Assembly (NCBI RefSeq): GCF_000720425.1
Contig: NZ_JOAJ01000001.1
Coordinates: forward strand, 1,054,001 to 1,118,000
Source of the DNA: Nocardia rhamnosiphila NBRC 108938
Lineage (GTDB): Bacteria; Actinomycetota; Actinomycetes; Mycobacteriales; Mycobacteriaceae
DNA length: 64,000 nucleotides
Direction: 5' to 3'
The notes under the pieces are model-generated. The model was not told the origin of the DNA. It made no database searches and saw nothing but the letters and a program-made list of their open reading frames with translations. Positions 45,892 through 53,675 of this stretch are shown piece after piece. Positions within the stretch are counted from its first letter, which is position 1. Each line of letters opens with the position of its first letter. Both the position numbers and the translations under genes were made by a program.

Positions 45892-47673
45892 ATGGCTACC
45901 GACGCGTATGTGGAACAGACTTCGCTCGCCGAGATCATTCGGCACGGCAGTCCGGAGTTCCATCAGCAGCTGCAGAAAATCCTGATCAACCCGGACTACG
46001 ACGTCACGGAGCAGCAGAGTCAGGAGCAGCGGCGTCTCAACGCCTACGACCAGCTGGGCGACCTCGTCAGGCAGATCGGCACCCGCGCCGTCGCCACCGA
46101 CCTACCCAAACTGTTCGCCGTGTTCGACCAGTGCGCGGTATTGGCGACGGACCTGATCCCACTCATCTCCGGCCACTACAACCTGGCCTCGGGCAGCCTG
46201 GCCACCCTCACCGACTCCGACTCCGCCACGCCCTACCTCCTCGACCTCGACGACGCGTCCAGCGTCGGAGTCATGCTGCTCACCGAATACGAGTGCGGCT
46301 CCAACATCCAGTTCATGCGGACCACCGCCACCTGGGACGGCGACGGGTTCGTGCTCAACACCCCGGACCCGAGAGCACGCAAATTCATGCCCAGCGTCGG
46401 GATCGAAGTGGCCCGGGTCTGCGTCATCGGCGCACGGTTCATCGACGCCGCCGGCGTCGACCAGGGCGTCCACCTGTTCACCGCACGCCTGCGCGGCGCC
46501 GACGGCACACCCGCCCCCGGAGTGACCATCACCCAACTCGACCACCAGCCACTGGTGATCATGGACAACTCCGTCATCAGCTTCGACAACCTCCGGGTCG
46601 AACGCGACGCCTGGCTCAGCAACGACCTCGCCACCATCGACGACGACGGCGTACTCACCTGGCGTGACGAGGCCAGCCGCAAACGCGCATTCGCCTCGGC
46701 GATCAGCCAGCTCACCGTCGGACGCCTGGCACTGTCCTCCTGCCTGAACGCCGAAGCCCGCGCATCGCTCTACATCGCCCTGAACTACGCGAGCAGGCGA
46801 GTGGTTCCGATGACACCGACCGACAAGCCGTACATGCTCGACATCCCCCATGTGCGTGACACACTGCTCACCGATCTGGCCGGCACCGTCGCCCGCACCC
46901 TCTACGGCAACTCCGTGAAAACCTTGCTCGCGGGCAGCGACCTCACCGCCCGCGACACCGTCGTGTCGGTCATGCTGGCCAAGGACTTCATCCAACGGCA
47001 CGCACTGCAGACGGTCACCGACTGCCGCGTGAAAATGGCCGCCCAAGGCATGTTCAGCGCCAACCGGGTCGCCAGCTACCTCGGTGTCTGTCACGCCGCC
47101 ATGACCGGCGAAGGCGACGTCTCCGTCATGGGCTCGGTCGCCGGTCGCGTACTGGCCAAACAATTCACCGGCACCCAGCCGCCCACACCCATCCTCCACG
47201 ACCCCGCCGACCCGGCAGACCGCGCACGCCTGTTCCACGCCCGGACACTCACCATCGCCCAGGAAGCACAACCGCACCTGAGCAACCCGGCACTCGAAGC
47301 TCGGCTGGAGATCATCCCGGACGCCTTGGAACTCGCGGAAGCCTACTGCGTCGAACAGGCTCTGCGAGTCCTCGACGAACACGCCGACCATCCCGAGATC
47401 GCGGCCGTCCGTGACGTCTTCGCCCTCGACCAGATCGACAAGCACGCGTCGTGGTACCTCACCCACGGACTACTCGACGTGGCCGCCGTGAAGGCGGTCA
47501 AACAGCAACTGCGCAGCGGACTGCTCTACGAGGCCATCGACACCCTCGCCGACCACCTGCCCGCCCTGCTGGCCGCTTTCGAATTCGACGACGAGATGCT
47601 CGGCGCCCCGGTGCTGGCCGATGACCTGGCCGCCGCCTGGGACTCGCGCTGCCACGATCGGCCCCGCGGCTGA
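45892..47673 (+). CDS. Acyl-CoA dehydrogenase/oxidase-like flavoprotein
   Basis: 593 residues, with AGGAGGCGG before the ATG. Length and order match acyl-CoA oxidases rather than the 380-residue dehydrogenases: a helical head, the central FAD-binding beta domain (GVMLLTEYECGSNIQFMRTTATWDGDGFVLNTP, in which TEYECGSN replaces the usual TExxxGSD), VISFDNLRVERDAWL, and two helical C-terminal parts. The reaction is expected to be FAD-dependent alpha,beta-desaturation of an acyl thioester, with electrons passed to oxygen or ETF. Lying after an NRPS that probably uses an acyl or aryl cap, it may desaturate the cap or a carrier-bound residue; this is inference. The catalytic Glu could not be fixed by eye. 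A strong terminator follows. Confidence 0.8.
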   Translation: MATDAYVEQTSLAEIIRHGSPEFHQQLQKILINPDYDVTEQQSQEQRRLNAYDQLGDLVRQIGTRAVATDLPKLFAVFDQCAVLATDLIPLISGHYNLASGSLATLTDSDSATPYLLDLDDASSVGVMLLTEYECGSNIQFMRTTATWDGDGFVLNTPDPRARKFMPSVGIEVARVCVIGARFIDAAGVDQGVHLFTARLRGADGTPAPGVTITQLDHQPLVIMDNSVISFDNLRVERDAWLSNDLATIDDDGVLTWRDEASRKRAFASAISQLTVGRLALSSCLNAEARASLYIALNYASRRVVPMTPTDKPYMLDIPHVRDTLLTDLAGTVARTLYGNSVKTLLAGSDLTARDTVVSVMLAKDFIQRHALQTVTDCRVKMAAQGMFSANRVASYLGVCHAAMTGEGDVSVMGSVAGRVLAKQFTGTQPPTPILHDPADPADRARLFHARTLTIAQEAQPHLSNPALEARLEIIPDALELAEAYCVEQALRVLDEHADHPEIAAVRDVFALDQIDKHASWYLTHGLLDVAAVKAVKQQLRSGLLYEAIDTLADHLPALLAAFEFDDEMLGAPVLADDLAAAWDSRCHDRPRG

Positions 47674-47690
47674 TCCTCCGGACACGCACA

Positions 47691-47723
47691 CGGGCAGGAC
47701 ACCCCGCCGGGGTGCCCTGCCCG
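47691..47723 (+). terminator. Hairpin terminator after the flavoprotein gene
   Basis: Arms 47691-47705 and 47709-47723, 15 bp with one mismatch and a GCC loop, start 17 bases after the stop. With the 295-bp gap this suggests that the P450 has its own promoter; a -10-like TAGTAT lies at 47933-47938. Confidence 0.7.
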
Positions 47724-47968
47724 CGGCGTTCGTCACACCCGCACGACTCCACCGATGTGGTGAATGCGACGGTGTCCGAAGCGCGGCCGGAGCGGTCATT
47801 CGGGCGAATATGGGCGATATCGGCCGATACACCGACCGCGAAATGTGTTCGGATTGCCCGCAATAAACCACAAATCCGTTGGCGGAGAACAACATAGCCA
47901 CCTGGCAGCCCTCACCCGGCACTCGCCTCGGCTAGTATTCCTCCGCAAACCGATATCAAGGAGATTAC

Positions 47969-49246
47969 GTGTATCCGCAGTACACCCGCCAGGGTGCTGT
48001 CACCGGCTCACCGCTCGCGGACGGTACTCGAACCCCGATCTACAGCATCGAGAACGGCCCACGGGTCCCGATCTACAGCGAAGAGTTCGCCGCCGATCCC
48101 CACCGGGCCTACCGTCAGATGCGCGAAGCCTACGGCGCGCTGGTTCCGGTCGAGATGTGGCCCGGAGTGCCCGCCACCCTGGTCATCAACTACGACACCG
48201 CCAAGGGCATACTCAGCGACGGCGACCGCTTTCCCGCCGATCCGAGCATCTGGCAGCGAGAGATTCCCGACGACTGCCCGATCAAGCCGATGGTCGAATA
48301 CCGGCCCAACGCAATCCGCACCAGCGGTGAACAGCACCGGCGGCTCCGCAGAAACGTGGTCGAGGCACTGGAGCAGGGAATCGACCTGAACACCGTGCGC
48401 CCCATGGTGGAGCGATCCGCCTTCCCGCTCATCAACACCTTCTGCGAGACCGGCCGCGCCGACGTGCTGAACCAGTACGCCCTTCCGCTGGTCTTCTCGG
48501 TCCTGTGCCAGGTCCTCGGCTGTCCCGAAGACATCGGCCAGCGGGTCGCCGCGGCCAGCGCCCAGATGTTCGACAGTGTCGACACCGAGCAGGTCAACAT
48601 GGCCTTCGGTCAGGCCCTGCTCGAACTGACACTCCTCAAGCGCGCGCACCCGGGCGACGACGTCACCACCAAGATGATCCAGGACCCGGCCGGGCTGTCC
48701 GACGAGGAAGTGGTGAACCAGCTGGTCCTGTTGTTCGCCGCCGGAGTCGAGCCACCCGTCAACCTGATCGCCAACACCCTGGTGCTGATGCTCACCGACG
48801 AGCGGTACACCAGCTACGGCGGGGACGGTCACCTGACGACGAAGACCGCACTGGAGGAGCGGCTGGCCACCGACCCCCCGATGGCGAACTACTGCATCAC
48901 CTACCCCCGCCAACCCATCTACGTCGAAGGCCAGTTCCTGCCCGCCAACCAGCCGGTGATCATCAGCATGGCCGCCTGCAATACCGACCCGCAGAAGAAC
49001 ACCGGCGAATTCATCGACAACGGATGGAACCTGGCGTGGAGCACCGGACCACACGCCTGCCCCGCGCACGCCCGGCCGTTCTCGCTTCTCCTGGCGCAGG
49101 AAATCATCGACCAACTGCTGGACGCCCTTCCGGAATTGCAGCTGGAAGTGCCGCTGGAACGCCTCGTGTGGCGTCCCGGCCCCTTCCACCGCGCATTGAC
49201 GGCGTTGCCGGTCGTATTTCCTCCTTCGCCTCCGCTGAGCGCCTGA
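47969..49246 (+). CDS. Cytochrome P450 with degenerate ExxR and I-helix motifs
   Basis: 425 residues from the GTG at 47969, preceded by AAGGAG. The fold is that of actinobacterial class I P450s: EQHRRLRR in helix C and the heme loop WSTGPHACPAHAR with the thiolate Cys364. Two hallmarks deviate. In the K helix the aligned ExxR is Glu297-Arg-Leu-Ala300, so the conserved Arg is missing. In the I helix AAGVEPPVN has Pro in place of the oxygen-activating Thr. The heme loop has Trp instead of the usual Phe. CYP157 of Streptomyces is a known active-fold P450 lacking ExxR, and this protein may be of that kind. It is adjacent to the NRPS locus and may tailor the peptide or have lost normal catalysis. 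Confidence 0.85.
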   Translation: MYPQYTRQGAVTGSPLADGTRTPIYSIENGPRVPIYSEEFAADPHRAYRQMREAYGALVPVEMWPGVPATLVINYDTAKGILSDGDRFPADPSIWQREIPDDCPIKPMVEYRPNAIRTSGEQHRRLRRNVVEALEQGIDLNTVRPMVERSAFPLINTFCETGRADVLNQYALPLVFSVLCQVLGCPEDIGQRVAAASAQMFDSVDTEQVNMAFGQALLELTLLKRAHPGDDVTTKMIQDPAGLSDEEVVNQLVLLFAAGVEPPVNLIANTLVLMLTDERYTSYGGDGHLTTKTALEERLATDPPMANYCITYPRQPIYVEGQFLPANQPVIISMAACNTDPQKNTGEFIDNGWNLAWSTGPHACPAHARPFSLLLAQEIIDQLLDALPELQLEVPLERLVWRPGPFHRALTALPVVFPPSPPLSA

Positions 49247-49314
49247 AATCACCGCCCACATCGAAATATCGAAAAGGCGCTCCGCGGAATGGTGAATCGC
49301 ATCGATAGCTGAAA

Positions 49315-49366
49315 GCCGGGGCGCGGGCGGTGCTGCGACAACACTGCGCCCGCCCGCCGCCCCGGC
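49315..49366. terminator. Bidirectional terminator between the two P450 genes
   Basis: GC-rich stem with GCCGGGGC (49315-49322) pairing with GCCCCGGC (49359-49366), extended inwards by GCGGGCGG/CGCCCGC-type pairs. It lies between the converging P450 genes. Confidence 0.65.
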
Positions 49367-49395
49367 CGGATCGATGCCTACGGCACCCACCACGC

Positions 49396-50619
49396 CTATT
49401 TGAGGAACACCGGCAGGCGATCGTGCCCGTTGGCGATGAAACCGGGCACCGTGCCGAGTTCCTCGGGAGAGACGGCGAGTTTCATCTGCGGGAACCTCCG
49501 GAAGAGCGTTGGAAGGGCCACCTGGGCCTCCAGGCGGGCCAAAGGCGCGCCCGGGCACCGGTGCGCACCGTACCCGAACGCCATATGCTCCTTGTTCTCC
49601 CGGGCCGGGTCGAACTCGTCCGCACTGTCGCCATAGACGGCGGGATCCCGGTTGGCGCCGGCGGGGCAGGAAAGGATCGGATCACCTTCGGCGATCGCCA
49701 CCCCGCCGAGGACGAGATCCTGCACCGCGTACCGCAGCGGGGCATGCGCGATGGACGGCTCGAACCGCAACACCTCCTCGATCACATCCGCCCAGCCCAG
49801 ACGCCCGTCGAGCACGGCGGCCAACTGGTCCGGATTGGTGAGCAATAGGTATATCGACTGGTCGATGAGGTCGACCGTCGTCTCATGGCCGGCATTGATC
49901 GTCAGATACAGCGTTCCGACGAGTTCCTCGACGCCGAAATCCTTCGCGGGATCGTCGGCGTGGGCGATCAGCGTGCTGGTCATATCGTCGGCAGGATTCT
50001 CGCGGCGATACCCGACCAGGCTCTGCAGGAGCCCGATCATCTCCTCGTAGTTGGCTACCGCGGCCTCCGCGCTCAGCGCGATATCGAAGATACCGTCCAC
50101 GCAGGTCCGCAGCGGTCCGATCAAATGCTCGGGGACCCCCATCAACTCGTTGATCACACGGAGCGGTAGGGGATAGGCGAAACGCTCGCGAAGGTCCACC
50201 GGATCGCTCTCCGGCGCGGCATCCAGGCCGGCCACCAGATCATCGGCAATCGCCCGGATACGGGATTCCAGCGCCGCGGTACGCCTGTTGGTGAAAGCCG
50301 GCGCCACGAAATTACGGAGGCGACGATGTTCGGATCCGTAGGCGGTGAACATCGAACGCGTGTTCACCCAGTTGAGGAGAGGGAAGTCGTTACCGATCTC
50401 CCCGTTCCGGAACGCCGGCCAGTGCTGGTGCGGGTCCTTGGAAACCTCGGAGCCGGAGAGTACCGCCTTCAGTACAGCCGCGTCGGTCACCGACCACGCC
50501 GGAACCCCGCCCGGGAGCACGACTCTGGTGACCGGACCCCGCGCGCGGATCCGGGCGATCTCACCCTGGATATCGGAACCCTCTGGATCGATGACGATGG
50601 GGTCGCTGTGATTGCTCAT
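49396..50619 (-). CDS. Cytochrome P450, canonical actinobacterial type
   Basis: 407 residues from the ATG at 50619, with GGAG upstream; the open frame extends far beyond but is not coding. All hallmarks are present: helix C EHRRLRNFVAPAF, I helix NAGHETT, K helix EEVLRFEPS with intact ExxR, and heme loop FGYGAHRCPGAPLAR. This is a soluble monooxygenase needing ferredoxin and reductase, none of which is nearby. The sequence is of the CYP105/107-like macro-group that tailors natural products. It converges on the other P450 and may hydroxylate or crosslink the NRPS product. Confidence 0.93.
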   Translation of the reverse strand: MSNHSDPIVIDPEGSDIQGEIARIRARGPVTRVVLPGGVPAWSVTDAAVLKAVLSGSEVSKDPHQHWPAFRNGEIGNDFPLLNWVNTRSMFTAYGSEHRRLRNFVAPAFTNRRTAALESRIRAIADDLVAGLDAAPESDPVDLRERFAYPLPLRVINELMGVPEHLIGPLRTCVDGIFDIALSAEAAVANYEEMIGLLQSLVGYRRENPADDMTSTLIAHADDPAKDFGVEELVGTLYLTINAGHETTVDLIDQSIYLLLTNPDQLAAVLDGRLGWADVIEEVLRFEPSIAHAPLRYAVQDLVLGGVAIAEGDPILSCPAGANRDPAVYGDSADEFDPARENKEHMAFGYGAHRCPGAPLARLEAQVALPTLFRRFPQMKLAVSPEELGTVPGFIANGHDRLPVFLK

Positions 50620-51238
50620 GTGAACTCCGATCTGACCGTGAATCGGCGGGCGGAGGCATGCGTTGCGCCCCCCTCGGCCGCTGAGGCCCCACACCAACCT
50701 AACTGCCGAATCCCATTGGTCTCTACCAATTCCGGTGAAAATCCGGCATTTCGCTCGGCGCGACAAGCCGGGAGAGGCGAGTGGACGAGCACATCTTCTG
50801 CTGCGATCCGTACAGCGTCGGCGCAGACCGGTTCGGACACCGTCCGGCCGCACAATCAGCGCGCAGACGGCTCCGCGCGACGTGTCGTAGGGCAACCGGA
50901 GGTGCGGGCCCCGGCCCGGTCGATACAGCTGCGTGTTGGCTCGTGAGCTCAGCTGTGTCGGCGGCATGCCGACGTCGGGGAAGTAATTCGATGGCGCGTC
51001 CTCGGCGGTGCTGCCTATGGTGAAGCAGACCCGGCCCGGTGCCGGCAACTCCGAACTCGAAGGTGGTGGACCATGTCAAATACGCCCCGGACGGCCGCCG
51101 AGCTCCCACGCGATCCCGCGAACCGCTCGGATCGGTGATCCGTAACCGACATCGGATTCCCTGTCCGGTGTGAGTCTTCCGCGGGATCGATCGGACTCGG
51201 CACATGCCGTCCCATTGATCTCACAGAGGAGAACTCCC
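50620..51238. other. 619-bp spacer with P450 promoter and a tiny ORF
   Basis: No clear gene. A 16-bp palindrome, ATTGGT-CTCT-ACCAAT (50715-50730), lies about 100 bp before the leftward P450 start and may be an operator. A 21-codon frame (51073-51138) has a good Shine-Dalgarno sequence (AAGGTGG) and a protein-like sequence starting MSNTPRTAAELPRDPA. It could be a leader peptide for the RNHCP genes or the surviving start of a broken gene. Confidence 0.45.
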
Positions 51239-51583
51239 GTGTCCCACAGTGGCACGCCGATTCCACAACTATCCACCTTCACCTGCATACGCTGCGGACT
51301 CGTGGTATCCGTCGCCGCACCGGGTGCCGAGCCGCGCTCGCACTGCCCCAACTGCCTGTCCGGTACACACGGGCGATGCAGTGCGCGTACACACCCGATC
51401 GCGGTGGCCGTACTGCGGGACGGCGACTGGATGCTGATCCAACGCTGCACCGGCTGCAATCACCTCGAAGCGGCTCCGGTGGCCGAGGACGACAACCAAC
51501 TCCTGTTGATCCGCATCGCGGTGAAACCGTTGGCGCAACCGCCCTTCCCGCTCGAACATCTCGCACAACTCCAAGTGCGGTGA
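51239..51583 (+). CDS. RNHCP-like zinc-binding protein 1
   Basis: 114 residues from the GTG at 51239, preceded by GAGGAGAAC; the frame is open from 51170, but this start has the Shine-Dalgarno sequence. Three Cys pairs are visible: CIRCG, HCPNC and CTGCNH. This matches the RNHCP domain, though the eponymous Arg-Asn-His-Cys-Pro reads Arg-Ser-His-Cys-Pro here. A C-terminal ADD/EDDNQLLLIRIAVKPL segment is shared with the next gene. The family is predicted to bind zinc and possibly RNA; its function is not established. It is separated from its paralogue by five bases. Confidence 0.8.
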   Translation: MSHSGTPIPQLSTFTCIRCGLVVSVAAPGAEPRSHCPNCLSGTHGRCSARTHPIAVAVLRDGDWMLIQRCTGCNHLEAAPVAEDDNQLLLIRIAVKPLAQPPFPLEHLAQLQVR

Positions 51584-51588
51584 GCGCG

Positions 51589-52011
51589 ATGTCACGCAGA
51601 AACGCCGGCCGTGGCCGCCCCCAACGGGCCAAACCGGTCCACCGGGACGCGCCCGCGCGACGCGGGACATCGTTCCGTTGTCTCGGCTGCCGTTCGGAGG
51701 TATCCATGCAGGCACCGGGAACGGCGCACCGGAATCACTGCCCGACGTGCCTGTGCAGCAGACACGTCGACCGGAAGATCCCAGGCGATCGGGCGGCGAC
51801 GTGCGGCGGACGCATGGATGCCATATCCATCTCCGTGCGCGGCACCGGCGAATGGGTGATCATCCATCGGTGCGCCGCGTGCGGCGCGATGGGTGCCAAC
51901 CGCTCGGCAGGCGACGACAACCCTCTCGCGCTCGTCCGCGTCGCTGTGCGTCCGATCTCGTACCTCGATCGGGTGCGCCCTGTAGCCGAGCGGGATTTCG
52001 CGGCCGGCTGA
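51589..52011 (+). CDS. RNHCP domain protein 2
   Basis: 140 residues from the ATG at 51589, five bases after the stop of the first paralogue. A basic head of about 28 residues (RGRPQRAKPVHRDAPARRG) precedes the domain, which the first copy lacks. The domain has CLGCRSEV, HRNHCPTCL with the name-giving motif, CGGRM and CAACG, then GDDNPLALVRVAVRPI. The two genes are clearly a tandem duplication that has diverged in the head and the core motif. A strong hairpin terminator follows seven bases after the stop. Confidence 0.88.
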   Translation: MSRRNAGRGRPQRAKPVHRDAPARRGTSFRCLGCRSEVSMQAPGTAHRNHCPTCLCSRHVDRKIPGDRAATCGGRMDAISISVRGTGEWVIIHRCAACGAMGANRSAGDDNPLALVRVAVRPISYLDRVRPVAERDFAAG

Positions 52012-52017
52012 GCCGAA

Positions 52018-52078
52018 CGAAGACCTCCGGGGACGATATGGGTTGAGAACCACACCCATTCGGTCCCGGAGGTCTTCG
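52018..52078. terminator. Long hairpin terminator after the RNHCP pair
   Basis: Perfect 14-bp outer arms (52018-52031, 52065-52078), with an inner helix ATGGGT/ACCCAT (52038-52043, 52054-52059). It starts seven bases after the stop and is followed by the 3' end of a convergent gene. Confidence 0.8.
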
Positions 52079-52188
52079 CGCGTCACCGTAGGCCCCGTCT
52101 CGTCGACGGCGTGCACCGAGCTCGCCATCGACGGTCGCACCGCAGAGGTGACCGTCGCGCCCGACGAGCCGCGGTGGTTGAACGGAAC

Positions 52189-52740
52189 TCACTCGGCGAG
52201 GTAGCGGAGCATCACCACCCTGCCGAAGTGCCTCGTCTCGGCCAATCGGAGTTGGAGGCGCTCGGCCGGCGCGGGAAACATCGGTGTGCCGCCTCCGAGC
52301 ACCACGGGCACCAGGAACAGCTGATACTCGTCGATGAGCCCGTGCGGCATCAGCGAGGCCGCGAGGCTCGCGCCACCGACCTCCATGACGCCGTCACCGC
52401 CGGCCTTCAGCCTGCGGACCTCCTCGACCGCGTGCTCGGCGACCAGAGTGCTGTTCCAGTGCACCTCGGTGAGCGTCCGGGAGAAGACGACCTTCGGCTT
52501 CGTGGTCCAGAGCGCGGCGAACTCACGCTCGATGCGTGGCGCGTCATCGGGCACATGCGGCCAGTACTCGGCCATCAGCTCGTACAGCCGGCGACCGTGC
52601 AGCGAGACCTCGACGTCGCGGAAGCGGTCGTTGTGGAACTGGTGCAGTTCGTCGTCCGGGTCGGTCCAGTCGATACTGCCGTCGCGATCATTGATGTAGC
52701 CGTCCAGGGACACGCTGAACCCGTAGATCAGTCTCCTCAT
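52189..52740 (-). CDS. Dihydrofolate-reductase/RibD-C family protein
   Basis: 183 residues. First strand RRLIYGFSVSLDGYI, VSLHGRRLYELM, WTTKPKVVFSRTL, the NADPH loop GVMEVGGASLAASLM and the terminal LFLVPVVLGGGTPMF match the YyaP/YwjB-like group of DHFR-fold reductases. The substrate is unknown. It is smaller and only distantly related to the DHFR-like protein at 21541. No regulator is directly coupled. Confidence 0.9.
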   Translation of the reverse strand: MRRLIYGFSVSLDGYINDRDGSIDWTDPDDELHQFHNDRFRDVEVSLHGRRLYELMAEYWPHVPDDAPRIEREFAALWTTKPKVVFSRTLTEVHWNSTLVAEHAVEEVRRLKAGGDGVMEVGGASLAASLMPHGLIDEYQLFLVPVVLGGGTPMFPAPAERLQLRLAETRHFGRVVMLRYLAE

Positions 52741-52996
52741 AACCGGGTAGACCCGCCAGGCGCTCGAAACTCATCGGGACGAGGCTTTCCGTGGACATCG
52801 GGAGCTCGGCCGGGTAACTGCCGCGGCGCTGCGACCGTCAGGAAGGCCCCGACGGCCACTGCTCGATCACCGCCACACCGCCGGACAGTTGCCGTCCTCC
52901 TGCCGTAGCCGGAGGACGAACAGAGTTTACCGAGTGTGGTCCGGATCGGTCGCTGGACGAACGAGGCGGTGACACCGGCGGGCACACCGGTAACGA

Positions 52997-53572
52997 TCAC
53001 GCCGTTGATCTGGGACTTTTGCGCTGGTTGGCATTGAAGCGCGCCTTCTTCTGACGATTTCCGCACGTGTTCATGTCACACCATTTGCGGGTGCGGCTTT
53101 GGCTCGTATCGAAGAAGGCGGCCCGGCAGGTCGGCGAGGCGCACAGGGCCAATTTTCCGTCTCGTTCGCCTGCGATGATGCCGATCGCGTCGGCGGCGAT
53201 CACGCCCAGGGCATCTTCTACGCAGGAAGCCGAGCCGAGCTGCCATCGCCGAGTGCCCTCGGGCGTCAGGACAGCGGCGGCCCGACCCCGAATGCTGCGG
53301 TCATTGATGATCTGAACGGCAGACGCGGGGAGAGCTTCTCGGACCGCCGCCGCTGTCGCGGCGGCGTGAATCGACTCCCTCAGTTCCCGGGCGAGTTCGA
53401 GCTGGGCAGTGGTGCAGGACTCCACGGTCAGGCCGTTCACCGCCAGCCAGTCGACGAGGCGCTGCGGTGTGGGAATGCGCTCCACAGCGTCGCCGCGCCG
53501 CTCCGTCAGCGTCGCCGTGAAGCTGGTCGCCAGCACGCTACCGAGGCGGAAGTCGGGGAACCCAGCAGGCAT
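52997..53572 (-). CDS. CGNR zinc-finger transcription regulator
   Basis: 191 residues. N-terminal ABATE-like domain (LARELRESIHAAATAAA), then the CGNR zinc finger with Cys144, Cys149, Cys165 and Cys170 in LCASPTCRAAFFDTSQSR and NTCGNRQKKARFNANQR. It is divergent from an epoxide hydrolase gene; three spaced copies of a repeat lie between the two starts, the first immediately beside this start codon. Autoregulation and control of the hydrolase are therefore likely. It differs enough from the CGNR protein at 17370 not to be a recent duplicate. Confidence 0.9.
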   Translation of the reverse strand: MPAGFPDFRLGSVLATSFTATLTERRGDAVERIPTPQRLVDWLAVNGLTVESCTTAQLELARELRESIHAAATAAAVREALPASAVQIINDRSIRGRAAAVLTPEGTRRWQLGSASCVEDALGVIAADAIGIIAGERDGKLALCASPTCRAAFFDTSQSRTRKWCDMNTCGNRQKKARFNANQRKSPRSTA

Positions 53573-53574
53573 GG

Positions 53575-53654
53575 AACCACCTTAGCCGGTTGCGCGTCCG
53601 CCCGAATACATGTTAGAACCGCCTTAGCCGGTTCTTGATAGGTCATAGCCGGTT
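53575..53654. promoter_or_regulatory. Three phased repeats between CGNR and epoxide hydrolase genes
   Basis: AACCACCTTAGCCGGTT (53575-53591), AACCGCCTTAGCCGGTT (53617-53633) and a shorter TAGCCGGTT copy (53646-53654). The shared TAGCCGGTT starts at 53583, 53625 and 53646, spaced 42 and 21 bp, that is four and two helical turns. All lie in the same orientation on one face of the DNA. The arrangement fits cooperative binding by the CGNR protein. Confidence 0.75.
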
Positions 53655-53675
53655 CCTCGACAACCAGGAGGTCTC

